This document shows positions 17,188 through 29,201 of a stretch of 64,000 bases of DNA, piece after piece. Position numbers and translations under genes: made by a program. Each line of letters opens with the position of its first letter. Position 1 is the stretch's first letter. The notes under the pieces are model-generated. The model was not told the origin of the DNA, did no database searches, and worked only from the letters and a program-made list of their open reading frames with translations. This stretch comes from Gordonia sp. (in: high G+C Gram-positive bacteria) (lineage in GTDB: Bacteria; Actinomycetota; Actinomycetes; Mycobacteriales; Mycobacteriaceae): the NCBI RefSeq assembly GCF_012515855.1, contig NZ_JAAYXO010000206.1, positions 16,079 through 80,078 of the forward strand, in the 5' to 3' direction.

Positions 17188-18627
17188 GTGGCGACAAAGG
17201 ACTGGTATGCGAAAGCGAGCGACGTTCCTGAAGGGGGTCGGCGGCAGTGGCGTGCAGATCGTGCGTTGCGCCCGCCGATGCGCTCACCCGGGCGGCCCGA
17301 ACCCTCTCGAGCGGTGCAACGGCAGTTCTGGCGTCTGATCGCGACGGGCATCAACTCGGCCGAAGCGGCGTTGACGGTGGGCGTGTCCGTGCCGGTTGGC
17401 GCTCGCTGGTTCCGTCACGCTGGCGGTATGCCACCAATCTCACTGGCCGAACCTACCGGCCGCTACCTGTCTTTCGCCGAGCGTGAGGAGATCGCGCTAT
17501 TGCGCGCTCAACGGGTCGGCGTGCGTGAGATCGCACGCAGGATCGGCCGCGACCCGGGAACGATCTCGCGCGAGCTGCGCCGCAACGCGGCCACGCGCGG
17601 TGGGAAGCAGGAGTATCGGGCGTTAGTGGCGCAGTGGAAAGCCCAGCAGGCGGCGAAGCGACCGAAGACCGCGAAGCTGGTGACCAACGACCGGTTTCGT
17701 GGGTACGTCCAGGAACGACTGGTCGGCAACGTTCGCAGGCCGGACGGCACCATCGTCGTCGGACCCGAGCCGCCGGCATGGAAGGGCCTGAACAAGCCGC
17801 ACCGACAAGACCGGCGATGGGCAACCGCGTGGAGCCCGGAGCAGATCTCGCACCGCCTGAAGGTCGACTTCCCCGATGATGAGTCGATGCGCATCAGCCA
17901 CGAAGCGATCTACCAGTCGCTGTTCATCCAGGGCCGCGGCGCGCTCACGCGCGAGCTCGTGACCTGTCTGCGAACCGGCCGCGCACTCCGTCGGCCACGG
18001 GCTCGAGCACAGAACCGACCACACGGGCATGTCACCGCCGACGTCGTGTTCTCCCAGCGCCCCGCAGAGGCCGCCGACCGCGCGGTTCCTGGGCACTGGG
18101 AGGGCGATCTGATCATCGGTACCGGCCGGTCCGCGATCGGCACGATCGTCGAACGCGCGAGCCGCTCGACCCTGCTGGTGCACCTGCCGCGGCTAGAAGG
18201 CTACGGCCAGAACCCGCCGGTAAAGAACGGCCCGGCGCTCGCTGGCTATGGCGCCGTCGCGATGAACGCCGCACTCAGAACGTCGATGATGAAGCTTCCC
18301 GAACAGCTCCGCAGGACGCTCACGTGGGACCGTGGCAAGGAACTCTCCGCGCATGCCGAGTTCACTCTTGAGACCGGCACCAAAGTGTTCTTTGCCGATC
18401 CCCACTCGCCGTGGCAACGGCCGACGAACGAGAACACGAACGGATTACTACGTCAGTACTTCCCGAAGGGCACGGACCTGTCCCGGTGGTCCGCCGACGA
18501 CCTTGAAGCCGTCGCTCTCGCGCTCAACAACCGGCCCCGCAAGAGCCTGGGCTGGCGCACACCCGCCGAGGTGTTTGCCGAGCAACTACGCTCGATCCAA
18601 CAACCCAGTGTTGCAACGACCGGTTGA
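17188..18627 (+). CDS. IS30-family transposase
   Basis: A 479-residue DDE transposase. An N-terminal segment is followed by the IS30 helix-turn-helix (YLSFAEREEIALLRAQ, then GVREIARRIGRDPGTISREL at about 107-135). The catalytic core has GHWEGDLIIG (first Asp), LTWDRGKELSAH (second Asp) and RPTNENTNGLLRQYFPKGTD (Glu). No frameshift or stop interrupts it. The C-terminus overlaps the right inverted repeat. It lies inside the IS3 orfB gene in the same orientation. Confidence 0.93.
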   Translation: MATKDWYAKASDVPEGGRRQWRADRALRPPMRSPGRPEPSRAVQRQFWRLIATGINSAEAALTVGVSVPVGARWFRHAGGMPPISLAEPTGRYLSFAEREEIALLRAQRVGVREIARRIGRDPGTISRELRRNAATRGGKQEYRALVAQWKAQQAAKRPKTAKLVTNDRFRGYVQERLVGNVRRPDGTIVVGPEPPAWKGLNKPHRQDRRWATAWSPEQISHRLKVDFPDDESMRISHEAIYQSLFIQGRGALTRELVTCLRTGRALRRPRARAQNRPHGHVTADVVFSQRPAEAADRAVPGHWEGDLIIGTGRSAIGTIVERASRSTLLVHLPRLEGYGQNPPVKNGPALAGYGAVAMNAALRTSMMKLPEQLRRTLTWDRGKELSAHAEFTLETGTKVFFADPHSPWQRPTNENTNGLLRQYFPKGTDLSRWSADDLEAVALALNNRPRKSLGWRTPAEVFAEQLRSIQQPSVATTG

Positions 18628-18634
18628 ACTCGCC
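18608..18634 (-). repeat. IS30 right terminal inverted repeat
   Basis: 27 bp ending AACTCGCC; followed directly by the CAG target duplication. Confidence 0.85.
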
Positions 18635-18951
18635 CAGTACCTATCAATCACCTACACCGACCGGCTGGCCGAGCTGGGAATCACACCATCGGTCGGAACG
18701 GTCGGCGACAGCTACGACAACGCGCTCGCCGAGAGCGTGAACGCCGCCTACAAGACCGAACTGATCCGACGCCACGGCCCCTGGCGCACGGTCGAGCAGC
18801 TCGAGCTAGCGACCCTGGAATACGTGTGGTGGTACAACCACCAGCGGCTGCACGAGTCGCTCGGCTACCAGCCACCCGACGAGTACGAGGACACCCTGAA
18901 CAGCACCCCACGAACCCGCGAGCCAGCCATCCCGGCCCTCGCAACCACATA

Positions 18952-18974
18952 GGAACTAAAGCTGGGGCACTTCA
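18952..18974 (-). repeat. IS3 right terminal inverted repeat
   Basis: 23 bp ending GGGGCACTTCA; its first three bases overlap the stop of orfB. Confidence 0.85.
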
Positions 18975-19110
18975 GCTGGGAAGACGGCAACGGCATCCAA
19001 CACGGCTGGGGCGGCCGAAACCGATAAACCACCCCCACGCCACGCCCGGCCGTACACACATTTTGGCCTTTAACCCTCAAACCCGGCACCCGCGAACCCC
19101 CGGAAAAGCA

Positions 19111-19150
19111 ATGAGTCGCGACATCGTGTGTAAACGATGTTGCGACTCAT
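19111..19150 (-). terminator. Hairpin downstream of tRNA-Leu
   Basis: A 16-bp stem (one G-T mismatch) with an 8-nt loop, 8 bp downstream of the tRNA 3' end, followed on the minus strand by TGCTTTTCC. It fits a tRNA terminator. Its core resembles both the hairpin at 15915-15956 and the repeats of the IS481-like remnant, so an IS-end origin is possible. Confidence 0.6.
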
Positions 19151-19158
19151 CACAACTG

Positions 19159-19241
19159 TGGGCGAAGGGGGACTTGAACCCCCACGTCCCTAAGGACACT
19201 GGCACCTGAAGCCAGCGCGTCTGCCATTCCGCCACTCGCCC
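19159..19241 (-). tRNA. tRNA-Leu (anticodon CAG)
   Basis: An 83-nt class II tRNA: acceptor GGGCGAG pairs with TTCGCCC (one G-T), D-arm, anticodon stem CTGGC/GCCAG with loop TTCAGGT, a long variable arm (TGTCCTTAGGGACG) and a T-arm with GGTTCAAGTCC. CCA is not encoded. Its place beside fhaA is conserved in mycobacteria; here it also marks the right edge of the IS island. Confidence 0.95.
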
Positions 19242-19504
19242 GTGGCTTGGTCATTCACATGACCGGCGTCCGTGTGGACTTGAAAAAGATAGCACGCATG
19301 GGGGGCCAAACGAAAAATCGATAGCCGCCACACTCGCTGAACTGCACAGTTACCTGTGCATCCCACCTCGGCGACCAATGTTGCTGTTGTGACACGCGGT
19401 ACAGGAGTCGCCTGTCGGCCCACACTCGGCCTTTCCGGCCGGTAACATGACAGGGCAAGGTATGCACGCCGACACGCCAGAGACAAAGAAGGGCCCGGGA
19501 TCCC

Positions 19505-20893
19505 GTGGGTTTATTTGACCGGATCGAGCGCAAGCTCGAGTCCGCCGTCGACGGCGGGTTCGCCCGCGTCTTCGGAGGCAAGGTCGCGCCGCAGGAGATC
19601 GAGCACTCGCTCCAGCGCGAGGCCGAGACCTCGGCCGAAGACCTCGGCGACGGCGCAACGTTGGTGGCCAACAGCTACATCGTGACGTTGAGCGACTCGG
19701 ATCTGAGCGAAGTCTCGACCGAGTACGAACTGAATCGTAAGATCGCCTCCCGCCACTTGGAGGACTTCATACGCGACAATGGATGGCAGACTTATGGGTC
19801 TGTCGTCGTAGAGTTCGAACCAGAACCGTCATTGCACACCGGACAGTTCCGCACTCGCGGTGTCGTCGACCCAGACGTCGCACCGCGACCAGTGGCACCG
19901 ACCGGAGCACCGGCGGCCCCGCCGACATACCGACCCGAAAGTCACGACCGAGGAGCCCAAGCCATGACCAATCCCCCCGGAAACGACCAGGGCGGCCAAA
20001 ACTACGGCTACGCCCCGCAGGGCGACCCGAACTACCCGCCGTACGACTACAACCAGCAGGGCGGCTACCCGCAGCAGGGTCAGCCGGCGCAGGATCAGTA
20101 CGGTCAGCAGCCGCCGGCGCAGGATCAGTACGGTCAGCCGCAGTACGACCAGCAGGGCTACGGGCAGCAGCAGGCGCCGCAGTACGACCAGCAATACAGT
20201 CAGCCGGCCGACCAGGGCTACGGGCAGCAGCAGTACGACTACGGTCAGCAGGGTTACGACCAGGGCGGCTACGGCCAGCAGCAGGCGCCGCAGTACGCTC
20301 AGCCGGCGGACCAGGGCTACGGGCAGCCCCAGTACGACCAGCAGCAGGGCGGCTACGACCAGCAGGGTTACGCCCAGCCCGCCGCCTACGGTCAGCCCGA
20401 GCAGGCCTACGCTCAGCCGGCCGACCAGGGTTACGGACAGCCCCAGTACGACCAGCAGTACGCCCAGCCCGGCGGCTACGACCAGCAGTACGCCCAGCCC
20501 GCCGACCAGGGCTACGGACAGCCCCAGTACGACCAGCAGCAGAGCGGCTACGAACAGCAGGGTTACGGCGCCGCACCGGCCTACGGCCAGCCCGCGGGTT
20601 ACGCACCGTCGGCCATCACCCTGGTTCTGGAGGACGGCAGCAACCGCACCTTCTCACTGCGTCAGGGCTCCAACGTCCTCGGCCGCGGCCAGGACGCCCA
20701 ATTCCGCCTGCCCGACACCGGCGTCTCCCGTCGTCACGTCGAGATCCGCTGGGACGGCCAGACCGCGATGCTGACCGACCTGAACTCGACCAACGGCACC
20801 ACCGTCAACGACCTCCAGGTCAGCAGCTGGGAACTGGCCGACGGCGATCGGATTCGATTGGGTCACTCCGACATCACGGTGCGATTCCAGTAG
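19505..20893 (+). CDS. fhaA: FHA-domain protein FhaA with DUF3662 and a Q/Y/G-rich linker
   Basis: A 462-residue cytoplasmic scaffold. DUF3662 occupies about residues 1-125 (GTG start, [20 protein letters not shown]). A very low-complexity linker of Gln, Tyr, Gly, Asp and Pro follows (about 165-365, with repeated [13 protein letters not shown] units). The C-terminal FHA domain (about 375-460) carries the phosphothreonine-binding residues in [17 protein letters not shown] and LNSTNGT. In mycobacteria FhaA binds PknB-phosphorylated partners, including MurJ and CwlM, at sites of peptidoglycan synthesis; cwlM is also in this window. It is the first gene of the operon. Confidence 0.95.
   Translation: MGLFDRIERKLESAVDGGFARVFGGKVAPQEIEHSLQREAETSAEDLGDGATLVANSYIVTLSDSDLSEVSTEYELNRKIASRHLEDFIRDNGWQTYGSVVVEFEPEPSLHTGQFRTRGVVDPDVAPRPVAPTGAPAAPPTYRPESHDRGAQAMTNPPGNDQGGQNYGYAPQGDPNYPPYDYNQQGGYPQQGQPAQDQYGQQPPAQDQYGQPQYDQQGYGQQQAPQYDQQYSQPADQGYGQQQYDYGQQGYDQGGYGQQQAPQYAQPADQGYGQPQYDQQQGGYDQQGYAQPAAYGQPEQAYAQPADQGYGQPQYDQQYAQPGGYDQQYAQPADQGYGQPQYDQQQSGYEQQGYGAAPAYGQPAGYAPSAITLVLEDGSNRTFSLRQGSNVLGRGQDAQFRLPDTGVSRRHVEIRWDGQTAMLTDLNSTNGTTVNDLQVSSWELADGDRIRLGHSDITVRFQ
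20041..20600 (+). repeat. Degenerate tandem codon repeats in the fhaA linker
   Basis: Irregular repeats of CAGCAG, TACGGTCAG and GACCAGGGCTACGG-type blocks, longest shared unit about 40 bp, encode a Q/Y/G/D/P-rich tract of roughly 185 residues. Copies differ by synonymous and conservative changes. All three frames stay open, which creates spurious overlapping frames. Confidence 0.85.
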
Positions 20894-20910
20894 AAGATTC
20901 CGCATAAGAT

Positions 20911-20941
20911 GCGGTCGAGTGATTTCACGTCACTCGACCGC
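20911..20941 (+). terminator. Hairpin between fhaA and fhaB
   Basis: A perfect 12-bp stem with a 7-nt loop, 17 bp after the fhaA stop, with no T-run. It may be an attenuator or an RNA-processing/stability element that separates fhaA output from the coupled fhaB-pknB genes. Confidence 0.45.
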
Positions 20942-21002
20942 TGAATGCATCCGGGGGCTGAGTCGAACCGGATACCGTCTGTGAGGGAGGTGATGGGAGT
21001 AG

Positions 21003-21470
21003 ATGCAGGGCATCCTGCTGCAGGTGATCCGATTCGGATTTCTCATCCTGCTTTGGTTATTCGTGTACGCCATCATCCGCGCCATGCGCTCTGACCTGGC
21101 CGCGGCCAGTGGCACCCGCGTGGCGTCGACCTCGGGTCGCACCGCCCGCCGCGAGCGTGGCGCCAACCGTTCGCGCGGCACCGCGCGCTATTTGGTGGTG
21201 ACGGCGGGTGCGCTCGCCAATACGCGGATCACCCTCGGCACCCAGGCGGTGCTGATCGGCCGAGCGGACGATTCGACCCTCGTCCTCACCGACGACTACG
21301 CCTCCGAACGCCATGCCCGACTGTCGCCACGCGGCGACGACTGGTACGTCGAAGACCTCGGTTCCACCAACGGCACCTACCTGGACCGAACCAAGGTGAC
21401 GACCGCCGTCCGCGCCCCGATCAACACCCCGATTCGAGTCGGCAAGACCGTGATTGAGCTACGCCCGTGA
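21003..21470 (+). CDS. fhaB: FHA-domain membrane protein FhaB (FipA)
   Basis: A 155-residue protein with an N-terminal transmembrane helix (about 5-26; VIRFGFLILLWLFVYAIIRA), a basic linker and a C-terminal FHA domain (about 65-150; VLIGRADDS, ASERHARLS, DLGSTNGTYL). The FHA residues that bind phosphothreonine are present. In mycobacteria FipA contacts FtsZ and FtsQ under stress and is a PknA target. A GGGAGG ribosome binding site precedes the start. It overlaps pstP by GTGA. Confidence 0.93.
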   Translation: MQGILLQVIRFGFLILLWLFVYAIIRAMRSDLAAASGTRVASTSGRTARRERGANRSRGTARYLVVTAGALANTRITLGTQAVLIGRADDSTLVLTDDYASERHARLSPRGDDWYVEDLGSTNGTYLDRTKVTTAVRAPINTPIRVGKTVIELRP

Positions 21471-22933
21471 CCCTTGTGCTGCGCTACATCGCGCGAAGCG
21501 ACCGCGGATTGGTCCGCTCCAACAACGAAGACTCCGTGTATGCCGGCGCCCGGCTGTTGGCTCTGGCCGACGGCATGGGCGGCCACGCGGCGGGCGAGGT
21601 CGCCAGCCAGCTGGTGATCGAGGCCCTGCGCCCGCTCGACAACGACGAGCCCGGCGGCGATCTGCTGTCCGCACTGGAGCGCGCGACCGCCGACGGCAAC
21701 AACGCGATCGCCGAGCAGGTGGCCAAGCAGCCGGAACTCGACGGCATGGGCACCACTCTCACCGCGATCCTCTTCGCAGGCAGTCGGATCGGCCTGTGCC
21801 ATGTCGGCGACTCCCGCGGCTACCTGTACCGCGACGGTCAGCTGACCCAGATCACCCGTGACGACACCTTTGTCCAGAGTCTGGTGGACGAGGGTCGGAT
21901 CACTGCCGAGCAGGCGCACACGCATCCGCAGCGTTCGCTGATCATGCGCGCGCTCACCGGTCAGGAGGTGGAGCCGACGCTGATCATGCGCGAGGCTCGC
22001 GCCGGCGACCGCTACCTGCTGTGCAGCGACGGCCTCTCCGACGTCGTCAGCGACGAGACCCTGTCCGACACGCTCGGCTCCCTCAGCGACCACAAGGTGT
22101 GCGCGGATCGCCTCATCGAGCTCGCGCTCCGCAGCGGCGGCCCCGACAACGTGACCGTGGTGGTGGCGGACGTCGTCGACACCGAGTTCGGCGATTCCAC
22201 GCCGATCGTCGGCGGTGCCGCGGGCGACGACGACTCCGCGGGCTACGTTCCGAATCCGGCGACGGCAGCCGGTCGGGCAGCCGCCCTGCGCGCACCTGCC
22301 CCCAAACCCGCGCGCCCGACCATCACCGCTGAGCCGACACCCGAGAAGAAGACGAGCTGGCGCTGGCCGCTGGCCATCATCGCCGTCCTTGCGATCATCG
22401 GCCTGCTGGTGACCACGTTCTTCGTGGTGCGGTCGAAGGCGATGGCGAGCACCTTCGTCACCGCGGTGGACGGGAACGTCGAGATCTTCTCCGGCACCCC
22501 CGACTCGCTGCTGTTCTTCACGGTGCAGTCACCCAAGGAACGCGCCTGCGTCGACGACCCGAACGCCGAGACCCCGCAGGTGAGCTTCCAAGCAGTCGAC
22601 TCGTCGGAGCCGTGCAACCCGATGCGCGTCGCGGACCTCACCGGCATCGGCCGCAACGCGGTCACCTCGCAGAGCATCAAGAACGACTCGCTCGAAACCG
22701 CGCACGAACGCGTCCGCACATTGGCGTTCCTCCCGAAGTGCCCGGAACCCGCGCCGGTCCCCGAACCGAAGCCGAACGACCGCCGCACCGAATCGACCAA
22801 GCCGGGCGAGCCCAAGCCCACCGAGGCGCCCAAACCCGGTGAGCCCAAGTCGAACGAGCCCACGACCGCCGTGCCGTCGCCCGCCCCCACCACGGATGCG
22901 CAGGGACAGCCCACCTGTCGAGGCGCCGCATGA
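21467..22933 (+). CDS. pstP: PP2C-type Ser/Thr protein phosphatase PstP
   Basis: A 488-residue membrane phosphatase that reverses PknA/PknB phosphorylation. The PPM/PP2C catalytic domain covers about 5-235: metal-binding Asp in [30 protein letters not shown] and the late [15 protein letters not shown] juxtamembrane linker, a transmembrane helix (about 302-324; [20 protein letters not shown]) and an extracellular domain follow; the latter ends in a Pro/Lys/Glu-rich repeat tail ([18 protein letters not shown]). GTG start overlapping fhaB; ATGA overlap with rodA. Confidence 0.95.
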   Translation: MTLVLRYIARSDRGLVRSNNEDSVYAGARLLALADGMGGHAAGEVASQLVIEALRPLDNDEPGGDLLSALERATADGNNAIAEQVAKQPELDGMGTTLTAILFAGSRIGLCHVGDSRGYLYRDGQLTQITRDDTFVQSLVDEGRITAEQAHTHPQRSLIMRALTGQEVEPTLIMREARAGDRYLLCSDGLSDVVSDETLSDTLGSLSDHKVCADRLIELALRSGGPDNVTVVVADVVDTEFGDSTPIVGGAAGDDDSAGYVPNPATAAGRAAALRAPAPKPARPTITAEPTPEKKTSWRWPLAIIAVLAIIGLLVTTFFVVRSKAMASTFVTAVDGNVEIFSGTPDSLLFFTVQSPKERACVDDPNAETPQVSFQAVDSSEPCNPMRVADLTGIGRNAVTSQSIKNDSLETAHERVRTLAFLPKCPEPAPVPEPKPNDRRTESTKPGEPKPTEAPKPGEPKSNEPTTAVPSPAPTTDAQGQPTCRGAA

Positions 22934-24357
22934 CGTCCGCCCCCTCCGTGCACGCCCCGCCGAGTCCACCGCCGAAGAGCGCAGGACGCACCACCGAGAT
23001 GGTGCTGCTGACCTTCGCGGTGGTCGTGGTGATCGCTGCCCTGCTCACCGTGCAGGCAGCGCAAGGCGTCACGTTCGGCCTGGACCTGGTGAAATACAGC
23101 CTGGCCTTCATCGTGTTGTTCGGCGCGGCGCACATGGCGATCCGCTGGCTCGCGCCGTTCGCCGATCCGCTGTTGCTGCCGTGCGTCGCCCTGTTGAACG
23201 GGCTGGGTCTGGTGATGATCCAGCGCCTGGACCTCGGTTCGGCGCGCCAGGACGAGGTCGTCAAGGCCGATCAGATGACGCACAACGCCGACCAGCAGTT
23301 GGTCTGGTTGGTGCTGGGCATCATCGTGTTCACCCTGACCCTGGCCTTCATCCGCGACCACCGCACGCTCTCGCGCTACGCGTACACGCTGGGCATCGGC
23401 GGCATCATCTTCCTCGCGATCCCGATGATCCTGCCCGCGTCGATGGCCGAGGTCAACGGCTCGCGCAACTGGATCAAGATCCCCGGATTCAGCATCCAGC
23501 CGGGCGAGTTCTCGAAGATCCTGATCATCATCTTCACCGCCGCCTTCCTGGTGTCGCGACGCGACCTGTTCACCACCGCGGGCAAGCAGTTCGCGGGCAT
23601 CGACTTTCCGCGCCTGCGCGACCTCGGTCCGCTGCTGGCGGCGTGGGCCATCGCGATCATCGTCCTGGCCAGCGCCAACGACCTGGGCACCCCGCTGCTG
23701 ATCTTCGCGACCGTGCTGACCATGCTGTACGTCGCGACCTCGCGGGTCAGTTGGTTGATGCTGGGCGTCACCCTGTTCGCACTCGGCGCGACCGTCGCGT
23801 ACCAGCTCTTCAGTCATCTGCGCATCCGCGTCGCCATCTGGCAGGACCCGTTCGCGCAGTACGACACCTACGGCTACCAGATCGCACAGAGCCTGTTCGG
23901 GTTCGCGACCGGCGGCATGTTCGGCACCGGGCTCGGTTCCGGGCGCCCCAACATCGTCCCGTTCGCCAACACCGACTTCATCCTCACCTCGTTCGCCGAA
24001 GAACTGGGTCTGGTGGGGCTCGCCGCGATCATGATGCTGTACCTCATCGTCACCATCCGCGGCCTGCGCGCCGCGATCGCCGTGCGCGACAGCTTCGGCA
24101 AGCTGCTCGCCGCCGGCCTGAGCTTCACCATCATCTTCCAGGTGTTCGTGGTCTTCGGCGGCGTCTCGAAGCTGATCCCGCTGACCGGTCTGACGACACC
24201 GTTCCTGGCGTACGGCGGATCCTCGCTGTTGGCGAACTACATCCTGCTGGCGCTGCTGATCCGCATCTCGAACGCCGCGCGCGCACCCGACGTCCCCAAG
24301 GCGCGGACCGCGCCGCCGGTCGACGCGATGGCCACCCAGGTGGTGCGTAAATCGTGA
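22930..24357 (+). CDS. rodA: SEDS-family peptidoglycan glycosyltransferase RodA
   Basis: A 475-residue polytopic membrane protein of the FtsW/RodA/SpoVE family that polymerises lipid II together with a class B penicillin-binding protein, here PbpA encoded next. A proline-rich cytoplasmic N-terminus precedes about ten transmembrane helices. Family signatures include [20 protein letters not shown] and the C-terminal [20 protein letters not shown]. Coupled to pstP and pbpA by 4-bp overlaps. Confidence 0.95.
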   Translation: MTSAPSVHAPPSPPPKSAGRTTEMVLLTFAVVVVIAALLTVQAAQGVTFGLDLVKYSLAFIVLFGAAHMAIRWLAPFADPLLLPCVALLNGLGLVMIQRLDLGSARQDEVVKADQMTHNADQQLVWLVLGIIVFTLTLAFIRDHRTLSRYAYTLGIGGIIFLAIPMILPASMAEVNGSRNWIKIPGFSIQPGEFSKILIIIFTAAFLVSRRDLFTTAGKQFAGIDFPRLRDLGPLLAAWAIAIIVLASANDLGTPLLIFATVLTMLYVATSRVSWLMLGVTLFALGATVAYQLFSHLRIRVAIWQDPFAQYDTYGYQIAQSLFGFATGGMFGTGLGSGRPNIVPFANTDFILTSFAEELGLVGLAAIMMLYLIVTIRGLRAAIAVRDSFGKLLAAGLSFTIIFQVFVVFGGVSKLIPLTGLTTPFLAYGGSSLLANYILLALLIRISNAARAPDVPKARTAPPVDAMATQVVRKS

Positions 24358-25856
24358 ATCGTCCCATTCGCAACGTCGCGATCGCCGTCATGGTCATGGT
24401 GGTCGTGCTGCTGGCGAACGCCACCTACGTTCAGGTCTTCAAGGCCGATGAGCTCCGCTCGGACACCCGCAACTCGCGGGTCCTGCTCGACGAGTACGCC
24501 CGCCAGCGCGGCGTGATCGTCGCCGCCGACGGCACGGTGCTCGCGGAGTCGGTGCCCACCGACAACAAGTTCAAGTACCTGCGCAAGTACCCGACCAGCC
24601 CGATGGCCTTCGCCCCGGTGACCGGCTACTTCTCGTTCGTCTACCGCGCCGACCGCGGCATCGAGTACGCCGAGGACAACGTCCTCAACGGCAACGACGA
24701 CCGCTTGTTCACCCAGCGCTTCATGGACATGTTCTCCGGGCGCGACCCGCGCGGCGGCAACGTCGTCACCACCGTGAATCCCGCGCTGCAGCGCGTCGCG
24801 TACAACGAGCTCCGCAACGCGGGCTGCGACGGCCCGTGCCGCGGCGCCGTCGTCGCCATGGAGCCGAGCACCGGCAAGATCCTCGCCATGGCGTCGACAC
24901 CCAGCTACGACCCCAACGAGCTCGCGTCGCAGGATTTCGCCGACGCCGAGAAGGCATGGGAGAGCTTCAACACGCCAGACGGCGACGAGCCGATGACCAA
25001 CCGCGCCATCGACTCGCTGTATCCGCCGGGATCCACCTACAAGGTGGTCACCACTGCCACCGCACTGCAGGCCGGCCTCGGTCCGCAGACGCGGCTGACC
25101 GCGGCGCCGACCATCACGCTCCCGGAGAGCTCGGCGACGCTGTCGAACGACAGTGGAAGCACGTGCCCCGGATCGGTCGGCGGGACCGTGTCGCTGACCC
25201 AGGCCTTCGAGTACTCGTGCAACACCGCGTTCGCGCAGTTGATGACCGAGAAGATGCCGGGTAATCCGTCCGAGCAGTTCACCGCGACGTCGATGCTCTT
25301 CGGCGTCGGCGAGAACGCACCGGGCATCCCGATGGACGTCGCGAAGTCGACCGTCGGCGACATCGGCGACGACCTCGCCGCACTCGGCCAGTCGGCGATC
25401 GGCCAGCGCGACGTGCGGGTCACCGTCCTGGAGAACGCGGAGATCGCCGCGACCGTGGCCAACGGCGGTGTCCGGATGCGGCCGTACCTGGTCGAGAAGC
25501 TGCAGACTGCGGATCTTCGCACCATCGCGACCACGTCGCCGTCGGCGTTCAACCGGCCACTGAGTGCAGAGCAGGCCGATCAGATCACCGAGATGATGGT
25601 CCGGTCGGAGCAGAACACGGCCAACGCCCAGTCGGGCATCGCCTCCAAGACCGGTACCGCGGAACATTCCGCCGGATCACGCGGCGGCGAGACGCCGTAC
25701 GCGTGGTACATCGCATTCTCGCCCAACTCCAACGCACGAATCGCGGTTGCAGTCATTCTAGAAAACGGAAATAGGGGACAGAGTTCGTACGGCGGCCTCG
25801 CAGCCGCCCCGATCGGACGCGCTGTCATCAACGCATACGCGGGAGGTGCTCGATGA
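24354..25856 (+). CDS. pbpA: Class B penicillin-binding protein PbpA (transpeptidase)
   Basis: A 500-residue D,D-transpeptidase with an N-terminal membrane anchor (about 7-25) and a dimerisation region, then the catalytic domain: acyl-serine motif STYK (in [10 protein letters not shown]), SCN as SxN ([10 protein letters not shown]) and KTG ([10 protein letters not shown]). It cross-links septal or polar peptidoglycan and is the cognate partner of RodA. Phosphorylation by PknB regulates septal localisation in mycobacteria. GTG start in the GTGA overlap; ATGA overlap with pknA. Confidence 0.95.
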   Translation: MNRPIRNVAIAVMVMVVVLLANATYVQVFKADELRSDTRNSRVLLDEYARQRGVIVAADGTVLAESVPTDNKFKYLRKYPTSPMAFAPVTGYFSFVYRADRGIEYAEDNVLNGNDDRLFTQRFMDMFSGRDPRGGNVVTTVNPALQRVAYNELRNAGCDGPCRGAVVAMEPSTGKILAMASTPSYDPNELASQDFADAEKAWESFNTPDGDEPMTNRAIDSLYPPGSTYKVVTTATALQAGLGPQTRLTAAPTITLPESSATLSNDSGSTCPGSVGGTVSLTQAFEYSCNTAFAQLMTEKMPGNPSEQFTATSMLFGVGENAPGIPMDVAKSTVGDIGDDLAALGQSAIGQRDVRVTVLENAEIAATVANGGVRMRPYLVEKLQTADLRTIATTSPSAFNRPLSAEQADQITEMMVRSEQNTANAQSGIASKTGTAEHSAGSRGGETPYAWYIAFSPNSNARIAVAVILENGNRGQSSYGGLAAAPIGRAVINAYAGGAR

Positions 25857-27193
25857 GCCTGCAGAACGGCACCATCATCGCCGACCGGTACCGACTGGTC
25901 CGGTTGATCGCCACAGGTGGCATGGGACAGGTCTGGGAGGCGCTCGACACCCGGCTCGGCCGACGGGTGGCCGTCAAGGTCCTCAAGGCCGAGTACTCCA
26001 ACGACTCGGAGTTCCTGCGCCGCTTCCGCACGGAAGCGCAGACCACCGCACGCCTCAACGACCCCGGCATCGCCAACGTCTTCGACTACGGCGAGACCCC
26101 GGACCGCAACGGTGGCGATCCGCTGGCCTACCTGGTCATGGAGTTGGTCGACGGCGAGCCGCTGAACTCGGTCATCTCCCGGATGGGCCAGCTGTCGTTG
26201 CCGCACACCCTCGACATGCTCGAGCAGACCGGTCGCGCGCTGCAGGCCGCCCACACCGCGGGTCTGGTGCATCGCGACGTGAAGCCCGGCAACATCCTCA
26301 TCACGCCGACCGGCCAGGTGAAGATCACCGACTTCGGCATCGCCAAGGCCGTCGACGCCGCGCCGGTGACGCAGACCGGCATGGTGATGGGCACCGCCCA
26401 GTACATCTCGCCCGAACAGGCCACCGGCGGCGAGGCCACGGCCGCGTCCGACGTGTACTCGCTCGGCGTCGTCGGCTACGAGGCGCTGACCGGTCGCCGT
26501 CCCTTCCTCGGCGACGGCGCCATCACCGTCGCGATGAAGCACATCCAGGAGCCGCCGCCACCGCTGCCGCAGAACGTACCGGCACCGGTGCGCGAGCTCA
26601 TCGAGATCACGCTCTCCAAGGACCCCGCCCAGAGGTACGCGACGGGCGGCGAGTTCGCCGACGCCGTCGCACAGGTCCGCGCAGGCCACCGACCTCCGGT
26701 TCCCCGTACCGCGGGCGGTGCCGCCGCGGCCGCCGCAGCGGGCACCCGGGCGATGACCTCTCCGGTCCCGCCGACCCCTCCGCAGCCGGCGCGCACCGGC
26801 GCGCACACGGCACCCGCACCCGTCCACCACGACGACGGCAGCTGGAGCACCACCCACAAGGTGCTGACGGCCGTCGCCGCGCTCCTGATGCTGGCAGCGA
26901 TCGTGCTGGTGGCGGTGTGGATGACCTCGAGTCCCAGCACCAAGCCCGCCACCCCGTCCCGAACCACGACCACCGTGGTCGAGACGCAGGAGCCGACGAC
27001 CCGCGATCGGCCCACCCAGACCACCTCGGAGGAGGAGACCACCACCTCTTCCGAGGAGACGACCACGACGACCCGAACGCGGCCGCCGGTCGAGAACACA
27101 CCGGAGGAGACGACTCCCGAGGAGACGACGACCACCCGCCCACCGCTGTTCCCGACCTTCACGATTCCGGGTCTGCCCGGTGGCGGGGGATGA
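25853..27193 (+). CDS. pknA: Ser/Thr protein kinase PknA
   Basis: A 446-residue receptor-like kinase. The catalytic domain (about 11-275) has the glycine loop ATGGMGQVW, catalytic Lys in [24 protein letters not shown] and an activation loop with [18 protein letters not shown] Pro/Ala linker leads to a transmembrane helix (about 341-362; [20 protein letters not shown]) and a short Thr/Glu/Pro-rich extracellular tail without PASTA domains. Like mycobacterial PknA it should control cell shape and division. Confidence 0.95.
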   Translation: MSLQNGTIIADRYRLVRLIATGGMGQVWEALDTRLGRRVAVKVLKAEYSNDSEFLRRFRTEAQTTARLNDPGIANVFDYGETPDRNGGDPLAYLVMELVDGEPLNSVISRMGQLSLPHTLDMLEQTGRALQAAHTAGLVHRDVKPGNILITPTGQVKITDFGIAKAVDAAPVTQTGMVMGTAQYISPEQATGGEATAASDVYSLGVVGYEALTGRRPFLGDGAITVAMKHIQEPPPPLPQNVPAPVRELIEITLSKDPAQRYATGGEFADAVAQVRAGHRPPVPRTAGGAAAAAAAGTRAMTSPVPPTPPQPARTGAHTAPAPVHHDDGSWSTTHKVLTAVAALLMLAAIVLVAVWMTSSPSTKPATPSRTTTTVVETQEPTTRDRPTQTTSEEETTTSSEETTTTTRTRPPVENTPEETTPEETTTTRPPLFPTFTIPGLPGGGG

Positions 27194-27200
27194 TCGACCC

Positions 27201-29117
<1,917 letters not shown>

Positions 29118-29137
29118 CAGACCCCGGCAGCAGCACG

Positions 29138-29175
29138 GAGCCCGCCTCGCCCGAATTCGTCGGGGAGGCGGGCTC
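29138..29175. terminator. Bidirectional terminator between pknB and trpG
   Basis: A long stem (11 + 5 bp with one bulged G) centred on GAATTCG between the convergent genes, 20 bp after the pknB stop. Confidence 0.75.
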
Positions 29176-29201
29176 AGTGCTCGATCAGGGGACGAGAACG
29201 C

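Larger units (their letters stand above)
17138..18634 (+). mobile_element. Intact IS30-family insertion sequence
   Basis: A 1497-bp element with 27-bp terminal inverted repeats (17138-17164 and 18608-18634; 23 of 27 matching) flanked by a 3-bp direct repeat CAG (17135-17137 and 18635-18637). Deleting the element and one CAG exactly restores the OrfB codons for HGSQYLSI. The single transposase gene is intact, so the element may still be active and is the latest arrival in the island. Confidence 0.93.
16526..18952 (+). pseudogene. IS3-family transposase OrfB, broken by an amber codon and by IS30 insertion
   Basis: The DDE integrase OrfB is in two pieces: 16526-17137 and 18638-18952. An in-frame TAG at 17006-17008 (after VTDVCTR) interrupts the first piece; the frame then continues as IRGWHVASS to HHSDHGSQ. 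The IS30 element is inserted after that Gln codon, and the frame resumes at YLSITYTDRLAEL and ends with the catalytic Glu region (ALAESVNAAYKTELI). Joining the pieces restores about 308 codons, the usual OrfB length. The amber codon is probably AAG to TAG, since Lys is common at this position in relatives. Confidence 0.92.
16163..18974 (+). mobile_element. IS3-family element, disrupted by an IS30-family insertion
   Basis: Bounded by 23-bp terminal inverted repeats, 16163-16185 and 18952-18974, that match at 21 of 23 positions and begin TGAAGT. Without the inserted 1497-bp IS30 element and its 3-bp duplication the element is 1312 bp, normal for IS3. It encodes orfA and a disrupted orfB. No target duplication flanks the ends, so the element may have been rearranged after insertion or inserted next to other remnants. 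Confidence 0.88.

Noticed and set aside
18826..19209. Frame running from IS3 orfB through tRNA-Leu
   Set aside because: Its end (AKGDLNPHVPKDTG) is the translated complement of the tRNA, a common annotation artefact.
20041..20600. Possible CRISPR or regularly spaced repeat array
   Set aside because: The units are codon repeats of a coding linker, unequal in length and with no spacers.
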